Source of the DNA: Schaedlerella glycyrrhizinilytica_A
GTDB lineage: Bacteria > Bacillota > Clostridia > Lachnospirales > Lachnospiraceae
Length of the DNA stretch: 64,000 bases
Direction: 5' to 3' (one strand)
Assembly: GCF_042852765.1 (NCBI RefSeq)
Contig: NZ_AP031414.1
The notes beneath the pieces were generated by a model. It was not told where the DNA came from. It saw only the letters and a program-made list of their open reading frames with translations, and did not search any database. Below, one piece after another: positions 16,850 to 25,262 of the stretch (positions within the stretch are counted from its first letter, which is position 1; the number at the start of each line of letters is the position of its first letter). The position numbers and the translations under genes were made by a program.

Positions 16850-18250
16850 TTATCGGCGATACCATTTGATATCGAACGATTCGCCGATACAGGTTCTTGC
16901 CTCCGGAAGACTTGCAAATACGCCGTCGTGCAGCATCTGAACCGTAATATTTCCGATCGCCGTCGCCTCCGTCGGTCCGGCGGAAACGTTCTTTCCTGTA
17001 TATTTGGCAGTCAGTTCATTCAAATATCCCGCATTGGCGCCGCCGCCCACTACATAGATCGTATCGTATGTATTGCCGGTGATCGCTTCGATCTCTTTCA
17101 CCGTATCGCCATAGCATTTTCCAAGGCTGTTGTAGATCACGGCTGCAATCTCGCCTACGGTCTGCGGCACGGTCTGTCCGGTCGCCCGGCAGAAATCCTG
17201 CACCGCCTTGATCATACTCTGCGGCGCAAGGAAACAATCGTCGTTGCAGTCCACGATCGAATCGATCGTCTCTTTGGATGCCCGCTCACAGATTTCTGCA
17301 AAAGAAAGATCTTCTTCAAATTCTTTCTTCACCGACTGGATCATCCAGAGTCCCATGATATTTTTCAGGAAACGGAAACGGTGATCGTAGCCGCCCTCGT
17401 TTGTAAAGTTCGCCTGCATACTTGCCATCGAGCAGTCTGCCTCTTTGCGCTCGATCCCCATCAGCGACCATGTACCGGAACTGATGTAGATCGCATTGTC
17501 ATCGTTGGTCGGAACGGAAAGCACCGCCGATCCGGTATCGTGTGTTGCCGGAAGCACGACTTTACAGTCAAATCCGACTTCTTCCTGTATCTCTTTTGTA
17601 AAGTTTCCTACAACGGTTCCCGGCATGGAGACCGGACGGAACATCTTCCGGTTATAGCCGAGCATCTCGATCAGTTCATAATCCCAGTCATTTGTCTTCG
17701 GATCGATCAACTGTGTGCTCGTCGCATTGGTGTACTCCATCTTTTTCACACCGGTCAAAAGGAACTGGAAATAATCCGGGATCATAAGTAAGGACTCCGC
17801 CTGTTCCATATATTCCGGATGCTGTTCTTTTACCGCCATCAGCTGGTAGATCGTGTTGAACATCTGCTTCTGGATCCCGGTCCGCTCATACAGGGCGCTC
17901 TGTGAGATCACCTCGTATACTTTCTGATCCATCCCGTCTGTGCGGCTGTCACGATACCCAACAGTGTCCCCTAAGATCCGGTCGTCTTTGTCCAGTAAAA
18001 CATAATCAACCGCCCATGTGTCAATCCCCATGGATACCGGGATCTTCCCCAGCTCTTTACATTTCTTGAGCCCGTTTTTGATCTCGGTAAACAGGCGTTT
18101 TACATCCCAGCACAATGTTCCGTTCACATTGTCCATTCCATTCGGGAAGCGGTAGATTTCCTCCAACTGCATCTTTCCGTCCGCAACCGATGCCAGCATA
18201 TGCCGTCCGCTGGACGCCCCGATGTCAATGGCTAAATAGTACTTCTCCAT
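16850..18250 (-). CDS. rhaB: Rhamnulokinase
   Basis: A FGGY-family kinase of 466 residues that phosphorylates L-rhamnulose to L-rhamnulose-1-phosphate. The N-terminal LAIDIGASSGRHML nucleotide loop, GIDTWAVDYVLLD, and the C-terminal IYVVGGGANAGYLNELTA motif identify RhaB. GGAGG precedes ATG 18250. It lies 122 bp downstream of the AraC regulator on the same strand. The intergenic TATAAT without a good -35 suggests activator-dependent expression. Confidence 0.96.
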   Translation of the reverse strand: MEKYYLAIDIGASSGRHMLASVADGKMQLEEIYRFPNGMDNVNGTLCWDVKRLFTEIKNGLKKCKELGKIPVSMGIDTWAVDYVLLDKDDRILGDTVGYRDSRTDGMDQKVYEVISQSALYERTGIQKQMFNTIYQLMAVKEQHPEYMEQAESLLMIPDYFQFLLTGVKKMEYTNATSTQLIDPKTNDWDYELIEMLGYNRKMFRPVSMPGTVVGNFTKEIQEEVGFDCKVVLPATHDTGSAVLSVPTNDDNAIYISSGTWSLMGIERKEADCSMASMQANFTNEGGYDHRFRFLKNIMGLWMIQSVKKEFEEDLSFAEICERASKETIDSIVDCNDDCFLAPQSMIKAVQDFCRATGQTVPQTVGEIAAVIYNSLGKCYGDTVKEIEAITGNTYDTIYVVGGGANAGYLNELTAKYTGKNVSAGPTEATAIGNITVQMLHDGVFASLPEARTCIGESFDIKWYRR

Positions 18251-18372
18251 TTTGTGCCTCCTTCATACTTTTTAGATTCTATCCCTATTATAATTAGTAA
18301 AAGCGCACAAAAAAAGGACTCTATTTACAAAAAGCTACAACCTTATTTGCAGATTTTTGTATTCAAGCGTCC

Positions 18373-19341
18373 TCATTCGCCTCTGTTTCTTTCCCGATAC
18401 TCTTTCGGGCTCATCCCGTACCTCTCCCGGAACTTCCTGTAAAAATAACTGGTATTGTCATATCCTACCGATTCGATGATATCCGTCACGGGAACCGCGC
18501 TGCTCGTCAAAAGATATGCCGCCTGACTCATCCGCTTGTTCTGAAGCAGTTCTTTGTACGTCTTTCCGGTCCGTTTTTTGATCTCCCGGCTCAGCCAGTA
18601 CACATCATACTTCATCATCTCCGCCAGTTCCGTCAGACTTCCGCTTTTGTAATGTTCCTCGATGTAATTTAAGACCGTCCCGACAAGCTCGGTATCGAAC
18701 CGGATGCTTCCGGTTTCCATTTTATCCATATAATTTAAAAGCTGCAAAAGAAGAAGCCCCATCGTAATCTGATTACAGCTTCGCTTGTTCGCCATATCGT
18801 AAAAAATCGTCCACACCATATTCTCGATCAGATTCTGGATCGGTAGGATCTTTGACACATGGAAATATAAATAAGAAGCGAGTTCATTTTTCCGGCATAA
18901 CGTTCCGACAAGAAATTCTTTTAACGCATTGTCTTCCTCCCCCATCATTGCAAACGCCATGTTGAAAAACTCCGGCAAAATGATAAAATTCACCGCAATA
19001 TCCGTCTCCTTTGCCGGAAGAATCTCCTGCTCCGCATTCTGGTTGAGAAAAAGAAGATCTCCCTCCTCCAAAACCACCTGATTCCCGTCGATGATATGCG
19101 TCGTCGTCCCCTGGCACATATAGATCACTTCCACATAATTGTGACGATGCTTCGGAAAACGGATAAACCGTGTGTGTGGGCGCACCTGGATCAGTTTGCC
19201 TCGCTCCAAAAGTTTATCGCAATCCACGATCAGCTCTTTTTTTTCCGTGTAAATCTTCTGATCGATATTGTCCCTTCCATTCAGGATCCGCTGTTCTTCT
19301 TCCGTGATCACAGACAATGCCCCAAGCAATTCTTGATCCAT
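18373..19341 (-). CDS. AraC-family transcriptional regulator (probable rhamnose/propanediol regulator)
   Basis: A 322-residue protein with an N-terminal cupin sensor domain (RFPKHRHNYVEVIYMCQG...ITEEGD-like core, about residues 55-130) and two C-terminal helix-turn-helix motifs (LTELAEMMKYDVYWLSREIK; VTDIIESVGYDNTSYFYRKF), ending in the classic YGMSPKEYR. It starts 2 nt after the parA stop, with GGAG inside parA. Position immediately upstream of rhaBA makes it the likely activator of rhamnose genes, and possibly of the GRM promoters. The ligand is unknown. Confidence 0.9.
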   Translation of the reverse strand: MDQELLGALSVITEEEQRILNGRDNIDQKIYTEKKELIVDCDKLLERGKLIQVRPHTRFIRFPKHRHNYVEVIYMCQGTTTHIIDGNQVVLEEGDLLFLNQNAEQEILPAKETDIAVNFIILPEFFNMAFAMMGEEDNALKEFLVGTLCRKNELASYLYFHVSKILPIQNLIENMVWTIFYDMANKRSCNQITMGLLLLQLLNYMDKMETGSIRFDTELVGTVLNYIEEHYKSGSLTELAEMMKYDVYWLSREIKKRTGKTYKELLQNKRMSQAAYLLTSSAVPVTDIIESVGYDNTSYFYRKFRERYGMSPKEYRERNRGE

Positions 19342-19343
19342 CT

Positions 19344-20135
19344 CTACACTCCTGCAATCTGCGCGATCTCTTTTGCCAGTTCCATATATTCCGCCGCGCT
19401 CCGGCTGCTCTTTTTATATGCCATGATCGGCGCGTGATTATCCTGCGACCACTCGATCCCGCTGTCTACACGGATATAGGTGTCGAACACCCGGACGTCT
19501 TCCAGTTCTTTCAACGTCTCCAATGTCTGTTTGAAATAGCTTTTCCGCGTGTCCACTTTCGTGATCACAAGACCGCCCAGTTCCAGTTCCGGCGCGATCT
19601 GCCGCACCTGCTCGAGAAACTCAAACATATTGCCGAGACCGAACAGCCCCCACGGTGTCGACTCCACCGGGATCACGATCTTATTGGACGCGCAGAGAAT
19701 ATTCATCACCCATCCGCCCAACGTCGGCGGCGCATCGATCAGGATATAGTCATACATTTCGGATTCCACGATATTTGCCAGACATTTTCTTAAAATATAC
19801 TCTCTCTGCCACTTTGTAAACAACTCATACTCGATCGAGCTCATCAGAGTCGACGACGGGATCAGATCCAGTCCCTCGTAGCGGGAATGGACGATATAAT
19901 CCGTCAGATCATCCTGCCTGCGGATCCCCTCGTAGAGATTCTTTCCGCTCTGTGCATAAGAAAGCACCTGATCTTCATCAAACAAAGACAGGGACAGGTT
20001 CATCTGCATATCCCCGTCGATAAGAAGCACTTTACTGCCAAGCACACTCAGTCCATATCCCACGTTGGAACAGGTCGTTGACTTGCCGCTCCCGCCTTTA
20101 TTATTTGCAAAGCAGATCACTTTTGTCTTTGCCAT
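19344..20135 (-). CDS. ParA/MinD-superfamily ATPase
   Basis: A 263-residue ParA-type ATPase with deviant Walker A KGGSGKST, switch I/II LLIDGDMQMN and ILIDAPPTLGG, and a C-terminal region typical of short ParA proteins. ATG 20135 is preferred over GTG 20144 because GGGAGA is 9 nt upstream. It overlaps the end of the HD-domain gene by 19 nt and is 2 nt ahead of the AraC gene, so the three are one transcription unit. No parB or origin is nearby. ParA relatives (McdA) position carboxysomes, and this one sits beside microcompartment genes, so compartment positioning is a reasonable hypothesis but not shown. Confidence 0.9.
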   Translation of the reverse strand: MAKTKVICFANNKGGSGKSTTCSNVGYGLSVLGSKVLLIDGDMQMNLSLSLFDEDQVLSYAQSGKNLYEGIRRQDDLTDYIVHSRYEGLDLIPSSTLMSSIEYELFTKWQREYILRKCLANIVESEMYDYILIDAPPTLGGWVMNILCASNKIVIPVESTPWGLFGLGNMFEFLEQVRQIAPELELGGLVITKVDTRKSYFKQTLETLKELEDVRVFDTYIRVDSGIEWSQDNHAPIMAYKKSSRSAAEYMELAKEIAQIAGV

Positions 20136-20725
20136 CTTTCCCACTCTCCCTTAACATTTCTTTTTTTCCAGTCCATCGACGCCGGCTCTTTCCCAAAATG
20201 TTCCTCCACAAGCGCACAATATTCTTCATACGCCGCCGTGCCTTGAAAAGAACTTTTCAGCACGTCTCGGATACTCTTATAATACCATCCCATCGCCGCT
20301 TTGCTCTGCATCCGAAACCGCATCCAGAGATTTTCTCCGAACACCGGATAATCCCGGTGAATATCGCGCATATTGGAAAGCTTATCCGCCAGACCGATCA
20401 TCTGTACTTCTCTCGGCGCTGTGCGAAGCCGACGGATCGTCGTACTTTTCCGCTCTTCCCAGCTTTTGGACTTGTCCTCACTTTCACAGTCTACCAACAT
20501 GGCGACCCGTTCTCCGAACCGATCTTCCAGCGTTTCTTTCGTCACTCCTGCGCAGTCCTCGATCGTATCGTGCAGAACCGCCGCGCAGATCACTTCCTGA
20601 TCTCTCGTCATCGTCGTCACAATATCCGCCACCTCGATCGGGTGGACAATGTACGAGCGCTTCGTTCCTTTCCGAAACTGTCCTTCATGTGCCTTTGTCG
20701 CAAATTCAATGGCTTCATTCAGCAT
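20117..20725 (-). CDS. HD-domain protein, Mesh1/SpoT-hydrolase-like (p)ppGpp hydrolase
   Basis: A 202-residue HD phosphohydrolase. Metal ligands are visible as HPIEVADIV and LHDTIEDC, with the helix start ATKAHEGQFRKGTKRSYIVHP of SpoT/Mesh1 hydrolase domains. It has no synthetase domain, which suggests a small alarmone hydrolase. The C-terminal third (MGWYYKSIRDVL onward) is an extension not needed for hydrolase activity. AAGGAGG precedes ATG. It is the first gene of the HD-ParA-AraC operon. Alternative: a hydrolase of another nucleotide. Confidence 0.8.
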   Translation of the reverse strand: MLNEAIEFATKAHEGQFRKGTKRSYIVHPIEVADIVTTMTRDQEVICAAVLHDTIEDCAGVTKETLEDRFGERVAMLVDCESEDKSKSWEERKSTTIRRLRTAPREVQMIGLADKLSNMRDIHRDYPVFGENLWMRFRMQSKAAMGWYYKSIRDVLKSSFQGTAAYEEYCALVEEHFGKEPASMDWKKRNVKGEWERWQRQK

Positions 20726-20771
20726 GCCCCATCCTCCTTCGTGATCGTCTCCATGTCCGCAGACAGCAATC

Positions 20772-20800
20772 TATATATGCACTGTATCGTCCGTGTACAA
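20772..20800 (-). promoter_or_regulatory. Promoter of the HD-ParA-AraC operon, overlapped by an intergenic palindrome
   Basis: Minus-strand TTGTAC (20795-20800), a 17-bp spacer and TATATA (20772-20777), about 47 bp upstream of the HD gene. The -35 lies inside the left arm of the palindrome at 20789-20827. Confidence 0.5.
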
Positions 20801-20827
20801 GGGGATATATGCCCTTGCACATTGACG
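20789..20827. repeat. Intergenic palindrome, copy A
   Basis: Arms CGTCCGTGTACAAGGG and CCCTTGCACATTGACG (13 of 16 pair) around an 8-bp loop GATATATG. The right arm belongs to a family with core TGYACAYYGRCGCT, also found at 22477, 27275, 47167 and 61219. Confidence 0.7.
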
Positions 20828-20885
20828 CTGTATATACGCTATTCAAATGATACCATAAGAAACCGCCGTTCACAATGAAAATCAG

Positions 20886-20914
20886 TATACAAATTTCGTT
20901 CCATCCGCTATAAT
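20886..20914 (+). promoter_or_regulatory. Promoter of the SDR-PduB operon
   Basis: TATACA (20886-20891), a 17-bp spacer and TATAAT (20909-20914), about 69 bp before the SDR start. In the leader, CACAACG and CGTTGTG can pair (about 20926-20957), which may be an operator or an mRNA hairpin. Confidence 0.55.
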
Positions 20915-20982
20915 AAGTACTGTTCACAACGTATTGCAGATATACGCCACGTTGTGCATGACTTTGAAATGAGGTTGATACC

Positions 20983-21714
20983 ATGAAACAAAAAACGGTT
21001 TTTATTACCGGAGCCTCCCGCGGGATCGGCGCGGCATGTGCCCGCCGTTTTGCCAAAGCAGGCTACCATGTTTTTATCAATTGTAAACAATCCGTCGACA
21101 TTCTGCATGATCTAAGAGACGAGTTACGAGAAAACGGAGGATCCTGTGACGCTCTGATCGGCGACGTTGGCGATCCCGATCAGGTCGAAGCAATGTTTTC
21201 AACGATCCGGCAGACTGTCGGCGGACTCGACGTCCTCGTCAATAATGCCGGGATTGCCTGGCTCGGTCTGTTGACCGATATGACCAACGCAGACTGGGAT
21301 CGGATGCTCGGAACAAACCTTTCTTCCGCATTCTACTGTTCCCGGGCTGCCATCCCCTATATGGTTTCCCAAAAGCAGGGGCGGATTATCAACATTTCTT
21401 CCATGTGGGGACGCACCGGCGCTTCCTGTGAAGCTGCCTATTCTGCTGCAAAGGCCGGGCTCAACGGTCTGACTATGGCATTGGCAAAAGAACTGGCCCC
21501 CAGCAACATCCAGGTCAACGCGGTCGCCTGCGGCGTGATCGACACCGACATGAACGGATGTCTGAGTGAAGAGGACAAATACAGTCTGCAGGAAGAAATT
21601 CCCGCCGGACGTTTCGGCACCCCCGAAGAAACGGCAGATCTCGTCTTTGATCTTGCGGAAAACCATCCGTACATGACTGGACAGATCCTCGGATTTGACG
21701 GCGGATTTATATAA
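20983..21714 (+). CDS. Short-chain dehydrogenase/reductase (FabG/EfpI-like)
   Basis: A classical SDR of 243 residues: TGASRGIG cofactor motif at residues 9-16, NNAG near 88, catalytic Ser in ISSMWG and Tyr-x3-Lys in YSAAKAG, and a C-terminal GFDGGFI. FabG-like ketoreductases and EF-P 5-aminopentanone reductases of Firmicutes share this pattern. It is directly followed by a PduB shell gene whose AAGGAGG overlaps its stop, so the two form an operon. That raises the possibility of a compartment-related aldehyde or ketone substrate; no encapsulation peptide is seen. Confidence 0.85.
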   Translation: MKQKTVFITGASRGIGAACARRFAKAGYHVFINCKQSVDILHDLRDELRENGGSCDALIGDVGDPDQVEAMFSTIRQTVGGLDVLVNNAGIAWLGLLTDMTNADWDRMLGTNLSSAFYCSRAAIPYMVSQKQGRIINISSMWGRTGASCEAAYSAAKAGLNGLTMALAKELAPSNIQVNAVACGVIDTDMNGCLSEEDKYSLQEEIPAGRFGTPEETADLVFDLAENHPYMTGQILGFDGGFI

Positions 21715-21726
21715 GGAGGATTTACT

Positions 21727-22455
21727 ATGATCGACGTACACCATCTTGATACGATTTCCATGGATTGTTCCATGACTGAATTTGTCGGCACAACTGTGCT
21801 GGACACCATCGGGCTTGTCATCCCGGGAACCAGCCCGGCTCTGCTCGCCCGGATGGACTTAAAGAAACCTTACCGAAGTCTCGGACTTTTGAGTTCCCGT
21901 ACCGGCGCCGCCGGACAGATCAACGCAGTAGATGAAGCGGTCAAATCCACCAACACCGAAGTCGTTTCCATCGAACTTCCGCGGGACACCAAAGGCTGGG
22001 GCGGGCACGGCAACTTTATCATCATCGGCGGCGACAACGTCTCCGATGTGCGGCGCGCAGTCGAGATTTCACTGGAATTCACAAAAAAATATGCCGGAGA
22101 ACTTTACATCAGCGAAGCCGGACATCTGGAATTTACTTATTCCGCCAATGCGAGCCAGGCGCTTCACATGGCATTTGACGCGCCGATTGGAAGACCGTTC
22201 GGATTTTTCTGCGGCTCTCCTGCCGCCATCGGGCTTGTGATGGCTGACCTTGCGCTGAAATCTTCCCCGGTAGAGATCGTCAAATATATGACGCCGACCC
22301 GCGGGACCAGTCATTCCAACGAAGTGATCGCCGCAGTCACCGGAGATGCTTCCGCCGTAAAAAATGCGGTGTTGACCGCGCGGGAAGTCGGATTAAAGCT
22401 TCTGATCTCCATGGGAAGCTATCCAGAAATCCCATCCGAGCCTTACCTCTTCTGA
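21727..22455 (+). CDS. pduB: BMC-T trimeric shell protein, PduB type (orphan location)
   Basis: A 242-residue tandem-BMC protein closely resembling PduB: EFVGTTVLDTIGLVIP, KKPYRSLGLLSSRTGA, TNTEVVSIELPRDTKG, then a second domain with NEAGH-like ISEAGHLEFTYSA, ALKSSPVEIVKYMTPTRGTSHSNE and VLTAREVG. Such trimers occupy shell facets and can have gated central pores. It lies about 10 kb from the other shell genes, on the opposite strand, behind an SDR. Start ATG 21727 follows AAGGAGG. It is the only BMC-T in the window, so it probably completes the same shell. Confidence 0.94.
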   Translation: MIDVHHLDTISMDCSMTEFVGTTVLDTIGLVIPGTSPALLARMDLKKPYRSLGLLSSRTGAAGQINAVDEAVKSTNTEVVSIELPRDTKGWGGHGNFIIIGGDNVSDVRRAVEISLEFTKKYAGELYISEAGHLEFTYSANASQALHMAFDAPIGRPFGFFCGSPAAIGLVMADLALKSSPVEIVKYMTPTRGTSHSNEVIAAVTGDASAVKNAVLTAREVGLKLLISMGSYPEIPSEPYLF

Positions 22456-22476
22456 CAAATGCCATGTTCACCGAAA

Positions 22477-22518
22477 CAGCGCGGTGTGAGACGTATTTTC
22501 CCACACACACCGACGCTG
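22477..22518. repeat. Intergenic palindrome, copy E
   Basis: Arms CAGCGCGGTGTG and CACACACCGACGCTG around a central region AGACGTATTTTCC, lying 22 bp after the pduB stop. The right arm matches the core TGYACAYYGRCGCT of the dispersed family, with CACACA in place of TGTACA. Confidence 0.6.
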
Positions 22519-22536
22519 ACAATCACCTGAAGTGCC

Positions 22537-22587
22537 AAAAGGCATATGCCCCATCGGATCTAAAATCCGTATGGGACATATGCCTTT
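22537..22587. terminator. Bidirectional terminator overlapping the 3' end of hflX
   Basis: AAAAGGCATATGCCCCATCGGAT pairs with ATCCGTATGGGACATATGCCTTT around TCTAAA. The stem begins inside the last codons of hflX and includes its TAG stop. T-runs are present on the minus strand and weaker on the plus strand, so it can end both hflX and the SDR-pduB transcript. Confidence 0.85.
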
Positions 22588-23789
22588 ATCTGTATTCCTT
22601 CCGGAACATATTCTTCTTCCAAAAGTTCGCCGATCTCACGAATCCGCTGGATCTTTCCCGCCTCGGGAAATGGATACAAGCGCTCCACATATACCAGATC
22701 TTTCCGCAGTATTTCCAACAGAACCTGCTTCAATTCTTCCAGTCCCTCTCCGGTACGCGCCGAAGTGCAGACGGTATAATCCGCCTGAAAATCCCGGAAC
22801 GCCCCCGGAGTCTCCACCTGGTCCTGCTTATTGAACAAAGTCACGATCGGTTTTTCTTTCACGCCGAGCTGACGCAGCGTCTCATACACAACATACATCT
22901 GTGTATCCATCTGCAGATTGGACGCATCGACCACATGGATGATGATATCCGCATAAATCGCTTCCTCCAATGTGCTTTTAAACGCTTCCACAAGATGATG
23001 CGGCAGTTTCCGGATAAACCCGACCGTATCGGTCAAAAGAACCGTCTGCTTTCCGTCCAGCTCAAGCGCCCTTGTCGTTGTATCCAATGTGGAGAAAAGC
23101 ATCGCGTCTTCCAAGATCCCCGCCCCGGTCAGCGCATTTTCAATACTGCTCTTTCCTGCCGACGTGTAACCGACCAGCGCAGCAACTTTCCGGTGGGACT
23201 CTTTTCTCTGTGTACGGATCAGTTCCCTGTGCTGTTCCACTTCTTTTAATTCTTTCTTCAAACGGCTGATCCGCTCCCGGATCAACCGCCGGTCCATCTC
23301 AAGCTTTTTCTCTCCCGGTCCCCTCGTTCCGATCCCGCCGCCGAGACGCGACAACGAATGCCCCAATCCCACGAGCCGGGACGCCCGATACCGTAGCTGC
23401 GCCAGTTCTACTTGGATCTTCCCCTCGCTGGACACTGCCCGCGCCGCAAAAATATCCAGGATCAAAAGCGTACGGTCCATCACCTTGCATTCCAGCTCCT
23501 GCTCCAGATTTCCAAGCTGTGCAGAACTCAGTTCATCATCGCAGATGATCCCTGTCGCATCTGTTTCCCAGATCATCTCTTTTAATTCCAGGATCTTCCC
23601 TTTTCCGATATAGGTTGCCGGATGCATCTGCTCCCGGTTCTGGATCATCCTGCCGACCACGACCGCCCCCGCCGTCTTTGCCAGCTCGCCCAGTTCATCC
23701 AGTGAAGCCTCTGCCGGATCACTGTCGCCTGTCTGGATCCCGACAAGGAGCACCCGTTCTACCTGTTCTTTCTGTTCATATAGTTCCAT
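22560..23789 (-). CDS. hflX: GTPase HflX
   Basis: Ribosome-associated GTPase (409 residues) that splits or rescues stalled ribosomes. It has the N-terminal HflX domain (SLDELGELAKTAGAVVVG), the glycine-rich RLGGGIGTRGPGEKKLE linker, a coiled coil, and G motifs GYTSAGKSS, DTVGFI and NKQD. The frame is open up to an ATG at 23870 that overlaps the methyltransferase stop. The ATG at 23789 (MELYEQKEQVERV) better fits the family start, though its ribosome site (GAGAG) is weak; the start is uncertain. Confidence 0.93.
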   Translation of the reverse strand: MELYEQKEQVERVLLVGIQTGDSDPAEASLDELGELAKTAGAVVVGRMIQNREQMHPATYIGKGKILELKEMIWETDATGIICDDELSSAQLGNLEQELECKVMDRTLLILDIFAARAVSSEGKIQVELAQLRYRASRLVGLGHSLSRLGGGIGTRGPGEKKLEMDRRLIRERISRLKKELKEVEQHRELIRTQRKESHRKVAALVGYTSAGKSSIENALTGAGILEDAMLFSTLDTTTRALELDGKQTVLLTDTVGFIRKLPHHLVEAFKSTLEEAIYADIIIHVVDASNLQMDTQMYVVYETLRQLGVKEKPIVTLFNKQDQVETPGAFRDFQADYTVCTSARTGEGLEELKQVLLEILRKDLVYVERLYPFPEAGKIQRIREIGELLEEEYVPEGIQIKAYVPYGF

Positions 23790-23866
23790 TTTTTGTCCGA
23801 CTCTCTTTCTGTTTGTAAACGTTCCTGCTCCTAAATCCCCAGTCCCATAAAAGTCTCCTGAGAATT

Positions 23867-24433
23867 TCATGAAAGTTTCACGAGAAATACCGGAAGCGGC
23901 GGATCATTTTTCCGGTTATAAAATTCATGCACAAGTACAAGCCACCGCTTTGGATCCAACGTTTTTAAAAAAACAAGCAGCGCAGTCCGCTCCTCGTATC
24001 CGGTGTCGCCTCCGCTGTAAATGCAAAGACTCATCACGCCGCCGACTTTCAACAATTCCATACCGCACCGGATCGCCGCCAGACTTGTTTCTGCTTTTGT
24101 CGCGACCGCATGATCCGCTCCCGGCAGATATCCGAAATTAAACATGATCGCCGCCACTTCTTCTTTCACATAATAGGCCATCCGTTCATGCCCGTCCCGT
24201 ATCAGCACTGCGCGCTCTGCAAGTCCGCTCTTCTCCAGCCGTTCTTTCGTATGTTCCAGCGCCGCATCCTGAATATCAAAGGCACAGACCCGTCCGCTTT
24301 CTCCGACCATCCTGCAGAGAAACTCGGTATCGCCGCCGTTGCCCGCCGTCGCATCGATGCACAGATCGCCCTCTCCGATATAGTCTTTCATGAAATTCTG
24401 ACAGTATTCGGTGATCTGAAATCTTTTTCTCAT
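23867..24433 (-). CDS. SAM-dependent methyltransferase, MnmM (YtqB)-like
   Basis: A 188-residue class I methyltransferase. The SAM-binding motif is CIDATAGNGGDTEFLC, followed by VCAFDIQ and the family segment MFNFGYLPGADH. It resembles the YtqB/MnmM family that methylates the wobble uridine side chain (nm5 to mnm5) in tRNA. GGAGAC precedes ATG. It is followed by hflX, whose earliest possible ATG overlaps this stop. Confidence 0.8.
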   Translation of the reverse strand: MRKRFQITEYCQNFMKDYIGEGDLCIDATAGNGGDTEFLCRMVGESGRVCAFDIQDAALEHTKERLEKSGLAERAVLIRDGHERMAYYVKEEVAAIMFNFGYLPGADHAVATKAETSLAAIRCGMELLKVGGVMSLCIYSGGDTGYEERTALLVFLKTLDPKRWLVLVHEFYNRKNDPPLPVFLVKLS

Positions 24434-24463
24434 CTGCTGTCTCCTTTTTGTGTCCGCACCCGT

Positions 24464-25243
24464 TTATAACTGCATCGATCCTAAAAATTCCGCTTCTTTC
24501 TTCGCCGTCTCATCATCCGGATAAAGTGTCAGATATGTTTCCATCTCCGCTTTTGCACTTGCCCAGTCCAGTTTTTTCTCAAAGCAGACGATCCGATTGA
24601 ACTGCATCTCCTGGATCACCGCCGTGTAATCTGCCGTCTGCTCTTTTCCGTCCGCATCCGTATACACACTTGTCGCCGGAAGCTGGCACCCTTTTTCAAA
24701 TGCAGTAAGCGCACTGTCATAATCTTCCAGATTCATCGCCGAAATCCCGATCAGGTTGTAAAGAGCCGGCGTCATCTCTCCGCCCAGATCCGCCGCCTTG
24801 TTCAAAAACTCGATGGCTTTGTCATATTGTTTCAATTTGTAATATGCCATGCCGAGACCTCTGCTCGCCTCCGCCTGATAAAATACATCGTCCTCATCGG
24901 CGCCCGTATGTTCTTTTAAATAGGTATTGAACACCTCCGAGGCTTCTTTATATTTTCCCTGCTCTAAAAGCTTTGTCCCCTCCTCGATATCTTTTCCTTT
25001 GTTTCCGAAAACAAGCACTCCCGCGACAACAAGCACTGCCGCGATCAAAATACAGATCCCTATGATCCAAGCTCTCGTTTTCCGCTGCCGTCTGCGCTTT
25101 TTGCTAACATTCGCCCTGCCTGAACTCCGTGTTCCCGCGCTCCGTCTGCCCTGACGGTTTCCCGCGTTTGTCCGTTTCTGACCCCGCACGGCATCTGATC
25201 TGCGCCTCTGTGTAGTTCCGTTTCTTTTTTTCTGTTCTGCCAT
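24464..25243 (-). CDS. Membrane-anchored TPR protein
   Basis: 259 residues: a very basic N-terminal cytoplasmic segment (about 50 residues, Arg/Lys/Gly rich), one transmembrane helix (AWIIGICILIAAVLVVAGVLVF), then TPR-like helices (KYKEASEVFNTYLKEH, LGMAYYKLKQYDKAIEFLNKA, NLIGISAMNLEDYDSALTAFEKG). A scaffold or assembly role is probable, but no specific function is recognised. AAGGAGA lies upstream of ATG. It is codirectional with the P-type ATPase and methyltransferase genes. Confidence 0.7.
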   Translation of the reverse strand: MAEQKKRNGTTQRRRSDAVRGQKRTNAGNRQGRRSAGTRSSGRANVSKKRRRQRKTRAWIIGICILIAAVLVVAGVLVFGNKGKDIEEGTKLLEQGKYKEASEVFNTYLKEHTGADEDDVFYQAEASRGLGMAYYKLKQYDKAIEFLNKAADLGGEMTPALYNLIGISAMNLEDYDSALTAFEKGCQLPATSVYTDADGKEQTADYTAVIQEMQFNRIVCFEKKLDWASAKAEMETYLTLYPDDETAKKEAEFLGSMQL

Positions 25244-25262
25244 AATCTCTGTCTTCTCCTTA

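Noticed and set aside
19344..20135. ParA as evidence for an integrated plasmid or phage partition locus.
   Set aside because: No parB, centromere-like repeats, replication or phage genes are nearby; the operon partners are a hydrolase and an AraC regulator.
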